Assembly: GCA_039925145.1 (NCBI GenBank)
Contig: JBDSZL010000075.1
Coordinates: 1-39,819 of the forward strand
Direction of reading: 5' to 3'
DNA length: 39,819 nucleotides
DNA from: JBDSZL01 sp039925145
GTDB taxonomy: Bacteria > Acidobacteriota > Vicinamibacteria > Vicinamibacterales > SCN-69-37
Numbering within the stretch: the stretch's first letter is position 1; the number at the start of each line of letters is the position of its first letter. A model generated the notes under the pieces. It did not search any database. It had not been told where the DNA came from and saw only the letters and a list, made by a program, of their open reading frames with translations. Position numbers and translations under genes: made by a program. Shown here in pieces: positions 23,773-33,239 of the stretch.

Positions 23773-24765
23773 ATGAATTCACCACTCGCGTTTCGCCAAG
23801 CCGAGCCTTCCACTTCGTTTCCTGCGCCAGCGAGAGAGCCGCTTCCGAGCGCTCTGCCGCCGCACAGCTTCTACGACGAGGCATTTCAGCGGAATCTGGG
23901 GCTGTACACCGCAGCCGAGCAGCAGACGCTCCGGAAAGCCCGCATTGCAGTGGCCGGCGTCGGCGGTGTGGGAGGCCTGCATCTGCTCGCGCTCGTCCGC
24001 ATGGGTGTCGGCCGGTTCCGCATCGCCGACCTCGACGTGTTCGACTACAGCAATCTCAACCGTCAGTTCGGCGCCACGATGGACTCGGTGGGGCAGTCGA
24101 AGACGACGGTGATGAAGGGCATGGCGCTGGCGGTCAACCCGGATGCCGAGGTCGACGTGTTCGACCAGGGCATTCATGCTGCCAACATCGACCGCTTTCT
24201 CGACGGCGTCGACGTGGTGGTCGACGGCATCGACTTCTTCGCGTTCGACATCCGCCGCCTGCTGTTCCAGCACGCCCGCAAACGCGGGCTCTACGTCATC
24301 ACCGCTGGCCCCGTGGGCTTTGGCTCTACGTTGCAGGTCTTCTCGCCCACGGGCATGAGCTTCGACGAGTACTTCGGGATGTACGACGGGCTCACGGAGA
24401 TGCAGAAGTTCGTCGCATTCGCGACAGGGATTGCCCCGGCCGTCCTGCATCGCAAATACATGGACCTGTCGCGCATCAAGCTCGCCGCCGGCAAAGCACC
24501 CGTCGTCGCGTCGTCGTGCATGCTCAGCAGCGGCCTCGTGGCCCACGAGGCCATCAATGTGCTGCTGCGCAAACGGCCCATCAAGGCCGTGCCGTACTAT
24601 TTCCAGTTCGACGCCTTTCTGCAGACTTACAAGAAGGGCTATCTCCGGTGGGGCGCGCGTAACCCGATCCAGCACGTGAAGCGCTGGATTCTCATGCGGA
24701 TGATGACCAAGCTGTTCCCCGATGGCCATCCCGCCATCGCTCCCGACACGCCGGCCAAGGGGTGA
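23773..24765 (+). CDS. ThiF/MoeB-type E1-like adenylyltransferase
   Basis: A 330-residue protein with a classic E1-like nucleotide-binding domain: GVGGVGG at 62-68, DLDVFDYSNLNRQFG with adenylation Arg97, Lys110 in GQSKTTVMKG, and the DGIDFFAFD loop at about 151-159. These residues activate a carboxylate as acyl-adenylate. No CxxC zinc pairs are visible, unlike MoeB/ThiF, and no ubiquitin-like or ThiS-like carrier is encoded nearby, so the activated carboxylate may be a small molecule or peptide. A conserved-looking cysteine lies in ASSCMLSSGLVAHEA. It overlaps the next gene by one base (TGATG). A ThiF domain joined to a nitroreductase domain occurs in the mycobacterial Rv1355c-type proteins; here the two are separate adjacent genes. 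Confidence 0.85.
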   Translation: MNSPLAFRQAEPSTSFPAPAREPLPSALPPHSFYDEAFQRNLGLYTAAEQQTLRKARIAVAGVGGVGGLHLLALVRMGVGRFRIADLDVFDYSNLNRQFGATMDSVGQSKTTVMKGMALAVNPDAEVDVFDQGIHAANIDRFLDGVDVVVDGIDFFAFDIRRLLFQHARKRGLYVITAGPVGFGSTLQVFSPTGMSFDEYFGMYDGLTEMQKFVAFATGIAPAVLHRKYMDLSRIKLAAGKAPVVASSCMLSSGLVAHEAINVLLRKRPIKAVPYYFQFDAFLQTYKKGYLRWGARNPIQHVKRWILMRMMTKLFPDGHPAIAPDTPAKG

Positions 24766-25811
24766 TGGCGCTCGGCGCGGACGTCGCGGCACGCCTCATC
24801 GAGTGCGGCGCGCTGGCGCCCTCGGGCGACAACCTCCAACCGTGGATCGTCGAGCACATCGGCGACTCGATTCTGGTCTCGGTCGATCGGGCGCGCGACC
24901 GCTCCCTGTACAACTTCGGCTACCAGGCGAGCCTGATCGCGATCGGCGCCATGGCGGAGAACATGGCGATTGCAGCAGGTGAATTCGGCCTGACGGCTTC
25001 GGTCACCATCTCGGCCGCAAGCGCCGAGCTGCCGTCTGTGAAGGTGACCTTCTCGCCCGGCGCGGCGAGCCGTGATCCGCTCTACCCGGCAATCGCCAGA
25101 CGGTGCACGAACCGAAAGCCCTATCAGCCTGGGCCGCTGGCACCCGAGGCCGTGAAGAGCCTGCGTGCGGCGGCCCTAGACGTGGAGGGAGCCGAGCTCC
25201 GCCTGATCGATGGCCGAGACGATGTGCGGACGCTGGCGCGGGCAGCGAGCCTCAACGATCGGCTGCTGTTCGAGATTCCGGAGCTGCACGCCGTCTTTTT
25301 CGAGTCGATGCGCTGGACGCGGGAAGAAGCGGAGCGGACGCGCGACGGCCTGTTCGTGGACACGCTCGAGCTGGGCCCCGCCGCGGCTGGGTTCAAGGCC
25401 ATGCGCCGGCCCGGTCTCGTGCGGTTCACCAACGCACTGGGGGCCAGCCGGCTGGCCCCCAGACACTCGTACCAGACATTTCTGAAGTCCGCGGCCCTGG
25501 GGTTTCTGCAGGTGGAGGGCAGGGGAGGCGGCGCCTATATCGGTGGCGGCCGGGCCATGCAGCGGGTGTGGCTGACTGCCACGGCGCTGGGGCTGGCGTT
25601 TCAGCCGATGGCGGGGATGCTCTACCTGCTGAACTACCTCGACGCGCCCCATCCGTCCGTGACACCCCCCCAGCGGGCGACCATGAGTGACGCACAACGG
25701 CTCTACGCGAACGTGCTGCCATTGGCCGCCGATCGGGCGAATATCATGCTTTTCCGCGTAGGACACGCCCCTCCCCCGTCTGCTCTTTCGCTGAGGCGCC
25801 CGGCGGTGTAA
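24765..25811 (+). CDS. Nitroreductase-family flavoprotein
   Basis: A 348-residue protein with a nitroreductase-like fold. The N-terminal FMN-binding signature CGALAPSGDNLQPW (about 15-27) is followed by the SLYNFGYQASLIAIGAMAENMAIAA helix pair and later the RRCTNRKPYQPGPL segment. The C-terminal half contains GGGRAMQRVWLTATALGLAFQPM, the second flavin/dimer helix of the family. ATG overlaps the stop of the ThiF-like gene, so they are translationally coupled and probably act together. In biosynthetic pathways such pairs activate and oxidise, for example forming heterocycles. Whether it reduces, oxidises or needs FMN is unproven. The plus-strand operon ends here. Confidence 0.83.
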   Translation: MALGADVAARLIECGALAPSGDNLQPWIVEHIGDSILVSVDRARDRSLYNFGYQASLIAIGAMAENMAIAAGEFGLTASVTISAASAELPSVKVTFSPGAASRDPLYPAIARRCTNRKPYQPGPLAPEAVKSLRAAALDVEGAELRLIDGRDDVRTLARAASLNDRLLFEIPELHAVFFESMRWTREEAERTRDGLFVDTLELGPAAAGFKAMRRPGLVRFTNALGASRLAPRHSYQTFLKSAALGFLQVEGRGGGAYIGGGRAMQRVWLTATALGLAFQPMAGMLYLLNYLDAPHPSVTPPQRATMSDAQRLYANVLPLAADRANIMLFRVGHAPPPSALSLRRPAV

Positions 25812-25930
25812 TCGCGCCGATCTCGCCTCTTCGCCATGGCACACGTCTATAGTCTCCGTCCATAGCGACTTCCCAGGGCAACACCAGCCTAAGTGCTTTG
25901 TTTATCAGTAGTTTGCTCACACCGTCTGAC

Positions 25931-25946
25931 TGGCCCACCGCTTGCA
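25931..25946 (+). promoter_or_regulatory. Candidate sigma-54 promoter of the first PEP-CTERM gene
   Basis: TGGCCCACCGCTTGCA matches the -24/-12 consensus TGGCACG-N4-TTGCW with the invariant GG and GC dinucleotides exactly ten bases apart. Transcription would start near 25958, leaving a leader of about 70 bases before ATG 26027. It is the best of the set in this window. Confidence 0.6.
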
Positions 25947-26026
25947 TTTGGAGGGCACGGCTAGACCCCTCAGTCGCCGGTACGTCACCGGCGGATTGTG
26001 GGGACGTCATCTCAGGAGTGGTGGAT

Positions 26027-26986
26027 ATGAAAAACTTGTTCGTAGCGGCAGCGGCCGCTTTCACGTTAGCAGCGGCGATTCCGGCGCACGCGTCGGACGT
26101 CATCTTGTTCGACCCAGACGGGTCCGGCGGTGTATTTGCCCCGATGTCGATTGACGCTCTGGACATCCTCCCGGGCAATGGTCTGTCGATGAACCTCACC
26201 GGAGGCTCCGGCGCTGGCTCCCCCGGAACCCTGCTGTTCCAGGCCAACGTGGGCGTGGCGACTCTGGACGGCGGAATTCAGTTTTTCAACGGTCAGAACG
26301 GCTCGTTCTTCACCGTCGTGGCGGGGTTCAACGAGGTCGTGACCTCGAACACCGTCATCAACGCAGCCGGTGATCGCACGATTCAGTTCGGCGCGCCGGC
26401 TCCAACTGGGACGCAGGGCTTCTTCGACATCTACCTGCAGTCTGCCTCAGGCAACAACCTGACCGGCACCTGCTTCGTCGCAAGCTGCGGCGGAACCCTC
26501 GTCCTGAGCGGCCAGTTGATCAACAACTCGAACTTCAGCGGCACTTTCACGACGAACCTGGATGCCAACATCCAGCCGCTCGATCAGTTCAAAGGCGACA
26601 GCTATCCTGGCGTGACCTCGATCACCGGTGACGGCTCGTTCCGGGCCGACATCCTGGTGACGTCATCCTCGGCGTACTTCCCGAACCTGGCGGCTCTCAC
26701 ATCGTTCGTGTTCGCCAGCTCGCAGAACTCGCTGCCGTTCCTGTCGGTCGACCCGTCCGCCTGCTTCAGCAGCAACGGCATCACGTCGTGCAACCAGCCG
26801 GGAGTTGCCTCGGTTGGAGCCATCAATGGCTCCAGCGGTCCGAACACGATCCTCCAGACCGATGCGAGCCTGACGTTCACCAGGTCGCCCGCAGCGGTTC
26901 CAGAGCCCGCGACCCTCACGATGCTGGGTCTTGGCCTGGTCGGTGCAGCGGCGATTCGTCGCCGCAAGATGGGCCGCAAGCAGTAA
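26027..26986 (+). CDS. PEP-CTERM sorting-domain protein
   Basis: A 319-residue secreted protein. It has a signal peptide cleaving after PAHA (about residue 22), a beta-rich low-charge body with many Ser, Thr, Asn and Gly residues, and a C-terminal sorting signal: VPEPATLTMLGLGLVGAAA followed by IRRRKMGRKQ. This is the substrate signal for the exosortase encoded in this window. The body has four cysteines in two pairs (CFVASC and CFSSNGITSC), which may form disulfides. The start at ATG 26027 is supported by AGGAG nine bases upstream. A candidate sigma-54 promoter lies ahead and a strong terminator behind, so it is monocistronic. Its function in the matrix is unknown. Confidence 0.93.
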   Translation: MKNLFVAAAAAFTLAAAIPAHASDVILFDPDGSGGVFAPMSIDALDILPGNGLSMNLTGGSGAGSPGTLLFQANVGVATLDGGIQFFNGQNGSFFTVVAGFNEVVTSNTVINAAGDRTIQFGAPAPTGTQGFFDIYLQSASGNNLTGTCFVASCGGTLVLSGQLINNSNFSGTFTTNLDANIQPLDQFKGDSYPGVTSITGDGSFRADILVTSSSAYFPNLAALTSFVFASSQNSLPFLSVDPSACFSSNGITSCNQPGVASVGAINGSSGPNTILQTDASLTFTRSPAAVPEPATLTMLGLGLVGAAAIRRRKMGRKQ

Positions 26987-27010
26987 GTACGTAGTACTTC
27001 TGAGATGATC

Positions 27011-27051
27011 GAGGCGGGGAGCCGAAAGGCTCCTCGCCTCTTTTTCTTTTT
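27011..27051 (+). terminator. Rho-independent terminator of the PEP-CTERM gene
   Basis: A 13-base-pair stem (27011-27023 with 27028-27040, one G-U pair) is closed by a GAAA tetraloop and followed by a T-rich run to 27051. It starts about 25 bases after the stop codon of the PEP-CTERM gene. No equivalent U-tract exists for the minus strand. Confidence 0.93.
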
Positions 27052-27066
27052 AGGGCAGACTCGTCA

Positions 27067-27117
27067 GCCCAAGCCCCAAGCCCCAAGCCCCAAGCCCCAA
27101 GCCCCAAGCCCCAAGCC
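27067..27117. repeat. Heptanucleotide tandem repeat (AAGCCCC)n
   Basis: Six perfect copies of AAGCCCC occupy 27071-27112, with partial copies on both sides. The array sits between two convergent genes, immediately after the terminator and next to the stop of the amidotransferase gene. It is noncoding here and a likely slippage hotspot. Confidence 0.95.
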
Positions 27118-27121
27118 GTCC

Positions 27122-29005
<1,884 letters not shown>

Positions 29006-29014
29006 GGAAGAAGC

Positions 29015-29042
29015 GGCTCGAGGCTCTAGGCTCGAGGCTCGG
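29015..29042. repeat. Short heptanucleotide repeat (GGCTCGA-type, four copies)
   Basis: Four consecutive heptamers GGCTCGA, GGCTCTA, GGCTCGA, GGCTCGG lie between the TPR lipoprotein gene and the amidotransferase start. Sequence differs from the AAGCCCC array at the other end of the amidotransferase gene, but the unit length is the same. Confidence 0.85.
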
Positions 29043-29059
29043 GGAAGAATGGCTCGCGA

Positions 29060-31330
29060 TCAATTCGGCAGCCCGGCGAGCGTCGTGCGCGCTTCGGCGA
29101 TGCCGTCGAAGGGCTGGTTTGCCGCAAGCGCCTTGTTGAGCGCCTCACGCGCCTTGTCGGTGTTGCCGTCGCGGGCGTAGGCCATGCCGAGGTGATACTG
29201 CGTGACAGGCGACTTCGGGTCCTTCGCGGCGCTGGCCTCGAGGTGCTTGATGGCCTGCCCGTACTCGCCGTGCCGGTAGTAGATCCACCCCAGCGTGTCG
29301 TTCACGTTCGGCTCATCCGGGAGGCTCCGCTGTGCGGACTTCGCCAGTTCCAGCGCCTCGTCTCCGTTGCGATTGCTCGCCACGTAGATCCAGGCGAGGT
29401 TGTTGGCAGCCACGGGCGCCTGCGGGTCGAGCGACAGCACACGCTTGTATTCCTGCTCGGCCTCGGCAGGACGCTGCTGCGCGTCGTGCAGGAGACCCAG
29501 CATCGTGCCCGCCGAGATCGACGCAGGATTGCGTTTTGTCGTCTCCTTCAGGTTCTGTTCGGCCTCCGCCAGCCTGTTCTGCTTCACATAGAGCAGGCCG
29601 AGCATCGTGTAGGCCTTCAACTTGGTCGGTTCGAGCTCGATGGCTTTCTTGAGCCATTCCTCGGTCTTGGCCGCATCTCCCGTCCGGCCATACGCCTCGG
29701 CGGCCATCGTGTAGAGCTCTCCCGTACGGGGCATCGAGGCGAGGCCTTGCTCCACGCGATGGATGGCGTCTTTGGAGCGGCCGGTTGCCAGGTCGATTCG
29801 CACCAGCGCAGAAAACGCGTCGACGTCGGCCGGTGCCAGTTGCGCCACCCTCGTGTAGGTCGCGCGGGCGGCAGGTACCTGGTTCTGGGCGAGCTGCTGC
29901 GCGCCCACGAGCGCGAGTACCTTCGGCGAGTTGGGGAACTCGGCCTGCAGCGACGACAACTCCTGCTTGGCCCGATCAAGGTCCCCCTTTGCGATCAGCA
30001 CCCGCACCATCTCGGCGCGCGCCGCCGGGTTCTTGGGGTTGGTACTCAACGCGTCGCGCACGTACGCTTCGGACCTGTCGAACTCGCCGCGCATCAAGTG
30101 AAGCCGCGCGAGCGAGAGCTCTGCGAGCGGGGTGCGGGGACGCCGCTTGAGCACGTCTTCAAAGGCCTTGATCGCATCCTCGGGGCGGTCGAGCGATGCA
30201 TGGATCAGTCCCACGAGCCCCTGGGCGTCGGCCGCGATCGCGGCGCGCGGGTCGTCCTTGGCAATGCTCGACGCCAAGGCCAACGCGTCGTCGCGCTTGC
30301 CGTCCACGACAAGCAGTCGGGCGAGCAGCAAACGCGCAGGCATCTCCGTGGGGTGCGCGTCGAGAATCTGACGAAGCTTCGTCTGCGCCTCGTTCCGCAG
30401 GCCCAACGCCACGTCAATCGCCGCCAGGCGGAGAGTGGCGGACGTATACGCATCTTTGTCGAGCGCGACTTCTTTGAGAATCGCCCGGGCATCATCGTGC
30501 CGCTTGGCGAGGATGTAGTAATCGGCCAGCGCCAGGGCCGTGGCGCTCGTCTTGGTGTTGAGGGCGATGGCTTTGAAGTACGGCTCTGCCTCGGCGATAC
30601 GGTTCGAGCCAATGTAGAACGTGCCCAGCACCCGATTGGCTTCGCCGTTGGTGGGATCGAGCGCGAGCGCCTCCTTCAGGGTCCGCTCGGCCTCTGGGGC
30701 GCGGTTGGCTGCCCAGAGAAAGCTCGCGAGCGCCATGCGCGCAGGAATCGATTGCGGCGCCACCTCGACGGCGCGGCGAAAGGTCTTCTCCGCCTCTGCC
30801 ATGTGCCCCTCGCTGGCCTGCAGGGTGGCGATGTTCCGGTAGGCCAGCTCTTCTTCGGGATTGAGCACGAGCGCCTGCTGATACTCCGCGATGGCGCCGT
30901 CGACGTCCTTGAGACCGGCCATCGCGTTGCCCAGAAGGATCTGCGCCTTCACGTTCTTTGGATCGAGCTCGACCGCTCGGGCGGCGCGCGTCTTGGCGTC
31001 GGCATACTGCTGCGCGGCGAGCAGCAGGCTGCCGGCCTTGATCTGCGCATCCACGCTATCGGGCAGCAGGTCGGCCGCTCGGGTGTATTCGCGGATCGCC
31101 TGGCCGGGCTCCTGCAACTGCATGTACGTGTCGCCCAGTTTCAGGCGCACGTCTCCACGGTTCGGCGCGATCTGAATGGCGGAGCGGTACTCGACCGTCG
31201 CTTCCTTCAGCTTCTTCTGCTCGACATACCGGTCGCCGCTGGCGATGTGCTTGTCGGGCGTGGGTTTGGCGCAGGCGGCCAGACCCCCGGCCAGCACGAG
31301 GGCGATCAGGACGTAACGTGGATAGCGCAT
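29060..31330 (-). CDS. prsT: PrsT-type TPR-repeat lipoprotein (second paralog)
   Basis: A 756-residue lipoprotein. The signal peptide ends LAGGLAAC with lipidated Cys20, then KPTPDKHIASGDRYVEQKKLKEATVEYRSAIQ opens an array of about 18-20 TPR repeats reaching the C-terminus, the last around YHRHGEYGQAIKHLEAS-like units (YYRHGEYGQAIKHLEAS). The start at ATG 31330 is chosen for the lipobox; a longer frame would run back into the upstream gene. It lies between a GT4 glycosyltransferase and the amidotransferase. Length and repeat order are nearly the same as in the paralogs at 17853 and 36325, but the sequences are well diverged. Presumed envelope scaffold for polysaccharide or PEP-CTERM protein assembly. 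Confidence 0.87.
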   Translation of the reverse strand: MRYPRYVLIALVLAGGLAACAKPTPDKHIASGDRYVEQKKLKEATVEYRSAIQIAPNRGDVRLKLGDTYMQLQEPGQAIREYTRAADLLPDSVDAQIKAGSLLLAAQQYADAKTRAARAVELDPKNVKAQILLGNAMAGLKDVDGAIAEYQQALVLNPEEELAYRNIATLQASEGHMAEAEKTFRRAVEVAPQSIPARMALASFLWAANRAPEAERTLKEALALDPTNGEANRVLGTFYIGSNRIAEAEPYFKAIALNTKTSATALALADYYILAKRHDDARAILKEVALDKDAYTSATLRLAAIDVALGLRNEAQTKLRQILDAHPTEMPARLLLARLLVVDGKRDDALALASSIAKDDPRAAIAADAQGLVGLIHASLDRPEDAIKAFEDVLKRRPRTPLAELSLARLHLMRGEFDRSEAYVRDALSTNPKNPAARAEMVRVLIAKGDLDRAKQELSSLQAEFPNSPKVLALVGAQQLAQNQVPAARATYTRVAQLAPADVDAFSALVRIDLATGRSKDAIHRVEQGLASMPRTGELYTMAAEAYGRTGDAAKTEEWLKKAIELEPTKLKAYTMLGLLYVKQNRLAEAEQNLKETTKRNPASISAGTMLGLLHDAQQRPAEAEQEYKRVLSLDPQAPVAANNLAWIYVASNRNGDEALELAKSAQRSLPDEPNVNDTLGWIYYRHGEYGQAIKHLEASAAKDPKSPVTQYHLGMAYARDGNTDKAREALNKALAANQPFDGIAEARTTLAGLPN

Positions 31331-31422
31331 AGGGGTTTCAACAGCAATCCGATGTGGACGTTCTGGCCAGGGAACAGAGACTCTTCCAAGCGTAACTGAC
31401 CGAGAGCGGCGTTGCCCAGGCA

Positions 31423-32523
31423 TCAGCGGAAACGCTCGCTGTAGGCCTTGGCGTACTCGGCCGTCATTCTCTCGATGGTGAATTCAGCCATCACCCGGGT
31501 CCGTGCCGCCGATCCGCGCGCCTGGCGCAGCGTGGAGTCAGCTCGCAGTTCGTGGATCGCGGCGGCGATGGCGGGGACGTCGCGCGATGGCACCAACGTA
31601 CCGCAGGTGCCATCCACGATCTCCGATGTCCCTCCGGCACGGGTGGCCACAATCGGCAGACCGGCGGCCATCGCCTCGAGAATCGTCAGCGAGATGCCTT
31701 CGCTGATCGAGCTGTTCGCGTAGATGTCCCACCCGGCCAGCCACTCGCGCGCCTGGTCCTGGTGGCCGACGAACCGGATGCGGTCGGCAGCGCCCTGCTC
31801 GTGCGCCAGCGCCTCGAGCGCCGCCCGCTCCGCCCCATCGCCGACGATCACCAGCAACGTTGGCGGCGCGTCGCGCAGATGCGCGATGGCGCGTATGAGG
31901 GTGCCGAGATCCTTCACCGGGTCGAGCCGTGCAATGGTTCCGACCACGGTGACCTCGTCGCTGACCCCGAGACGGGCGCGGGCCGCGCGGCGGTCGTCGG
32001 CGGTCGGCAGCGGGCCGACGCTGATCCCGTTGTGGATGACGTCGATGGCCCGGCCATCGAAGCCCTCGTCTATCAAGTACTGACGCAGCTCTCGGGAAAC
32101 GGTGAAGGTGCGGCTCGCCAGGCCAGCGAGCGCCCGATTCGCCAGCCGCCGCTTCGCCGACGGCCCGGTGTCAGAGAGCCGGCCGTGTTCCGTGAAGAGC
32201 AGGTGCGAAGGCCCGCCCATCAGCCTGGCCATTGCGGCGTACACGAACGGGGAGTAATGGTGCGCGTGCACGGTGGTCGCCCGGTGCCGCCGCGCCGCCG
32301 CCGCCACGTGCCGCCCCAGCCATGGATGGAACCCGGGCTGACGTCGCAGCGCGGAGACGGTCACCCCTTCTGCCTCTACGACATGGGCCCATGCACCCGG
32401 CCCATCGAGGCAGCATACCGCCATGGGAATTTCACGGTGGAGGCGCCGGACGAGCTCGAGCACCAGACGCTCGGTTCCTCCCGGATCCAGGCTCAGCACG
32501 ACCTGCAGCACCCGCGGCGTCAT
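31423..32523 (-). CDS. Family 4 (GT-B) glycosyltransferase of the PEP-CTERM/exosortase system
   Basis: A 366-residue GT-B enzyme. The N-terminal domain begins MTPRVLQVVLSLDPGGTERL, with HAHHYSPFVYAA. The C-terminal domain has GTIARLDPVKDLGTLI and the E-x7-E donor-binding motif in SEGISLTILEAMAAGLPIVA followed by TRAGGTSEIVDG. It resembles the sugar transferase group associated with EpsH-type exosortase loci. The start at ATG 32523 overlaps the stop of the YdcF-like gene by four bases (ATGA), showing translational coupling; the longer frame to 32631 overlaps that gene and is not used. Substrate unknown. Confidence 0.9.
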   Translation of the reverse strand: MTPRVLQVVLSLDPGGTERLVLELVRRLHREIPMAVCCLDGPGAWAHVVEAEGVTVSALRRQPGFHPWLGRHVAAAARRHRATTVHAHHYSPFVYAAMARLMGGPSHLLFTEHGRLSDTGPSAKRRLANRALAGLASRTFTVSRELRQYLIDEGFDGRAIDVIHNGISVGPLPTADDRRAARARLGVSDEVTVVGTIARLDPVKDLGTLIRAIAHLRDAPPTLLVIVGDGAERAALEALAHEQGAADRIRFVGHQDQAREWLAGWDIYANSSISEGISLTILEAMAAGLPIVATRAGGTSEIVDGTCGTLVPSRDVPAIAAAIHELRADSTLRQARGSAARTRVMAEFTIERMTAEYAKAYSERFR

Positions 32524-33239
32524 GACGTGTGGATCCAGCCGTGATAGCGGTAGTACGCGAGAGCCGCGTGCTCGTAGATCGCGTCGCGGCTGACTCGCAG
32601 CGCGAAATAGGTCGGCACGAACACTCGCCACCCGCCATTGACTGGCTCATCATCGATCGGCGCGCTGATCAGCGGCACGTGCAGATGGGCCGCCTGCGTG
32701 AGACCGGCAATTCGGGGGATCTGCAGACGCGAGCAGACGATGGCCATGCGGGCGTCTGGATGGGCGGCCGTGCGATCGACCACCCATTGAATCTGCGCGC
32801 GTGTCGTCAGCGGCTCCGGGTCGAGGCGCAGCTGCGCCGGGGGCACACCGGCGGCAGGGAGCTGATCGTACAGCCAGTCGGCCTGACCGCCGACGACCCA
32901 GATGAGCGATGGTCTCGAGACGACGAACGCCCGAGCGGTTGCCCGCACGCGTCCGCGGCGATTATCTCCGTCGAACACGAGTAGTTCGTCGAGCGGGCCA
33001 ACCGAATCTGCGTTGACTGTGGGAATCGACGGCAACGCGCCCGAAATGGCGCCGGCGGTGAGGGGCAAGGCGAGGAGCAGATACAGGAGAGGCAGGCCCA
33101 TGAAAATGCTGCGACCGAGGCGCCGATGACGAGGCCACACCCACATCACAACGGCTCCAACCGCCAGGCCGAGCAACAGAAACTGGGGTGACCCTGGCGC
33201 GTCGATCGACTTCAGCACCGACAGCAGCGTCTGGATCAA
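32520..33239 (-). CDS. YdcF/ElyC/SanA (DUF218) family membrane protein
   Basis: A 239-residue protein with two N-terminal membrane helices (about 17-35 and 45-66) and a periplasmic DUF218 domain. The Rossmann-like core shows DELLVFDGDN, SLIWVVGGQADWLYDQL, PEPLTTRAQIQWVVDRTAAH and the characteristic C-terminal SRDAIYEHAALAYYRYHGWI. Members are linked to envelope and polysaccharide or lipid-carrier functions, without a firmly defined reaction. It is coupled by ATGA overlaps to genes on both sides, so it must be made in concert with the GT4 enzyme and the TIGR03790-type protein. Confidence 0.88.
   Translation of the reverse strand: MIQTLLSVLKSIDAPGSPQFLLLGLAVGAVVMWVWPRHRRLGRSIFMGLPLLYLLLALPLTAGAISGALPSIPTVNADSVGPLDELLVFDGDNRRGRVRATARAFVVSRPSLIWVVGGQADWLYDQLPAAGVPPAQLRLDPEPLTTRAQIQWVVDRTAAHPDARMAIVCSRLQIPRIAGLTQAAHLHVPLISAPIDDEPVNGGWRVFVPTYFALRVSRDAIYEHAALAYYRYHGWIHTS

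Noticed and set aside
27067..27117. CRISPR-like array
   Set aside because: Units are seven bases with no spacers; it is a simple tandem repeat.
29192..31399. Very long plus-strand open frame (735 codons) opposite the second TPR lipoprotein
   Set aside because: It is the complement of a GC-rich gene with a clear lipobox and TPR repeats; the peptide is arginine/glycine/valine-rich without domains.
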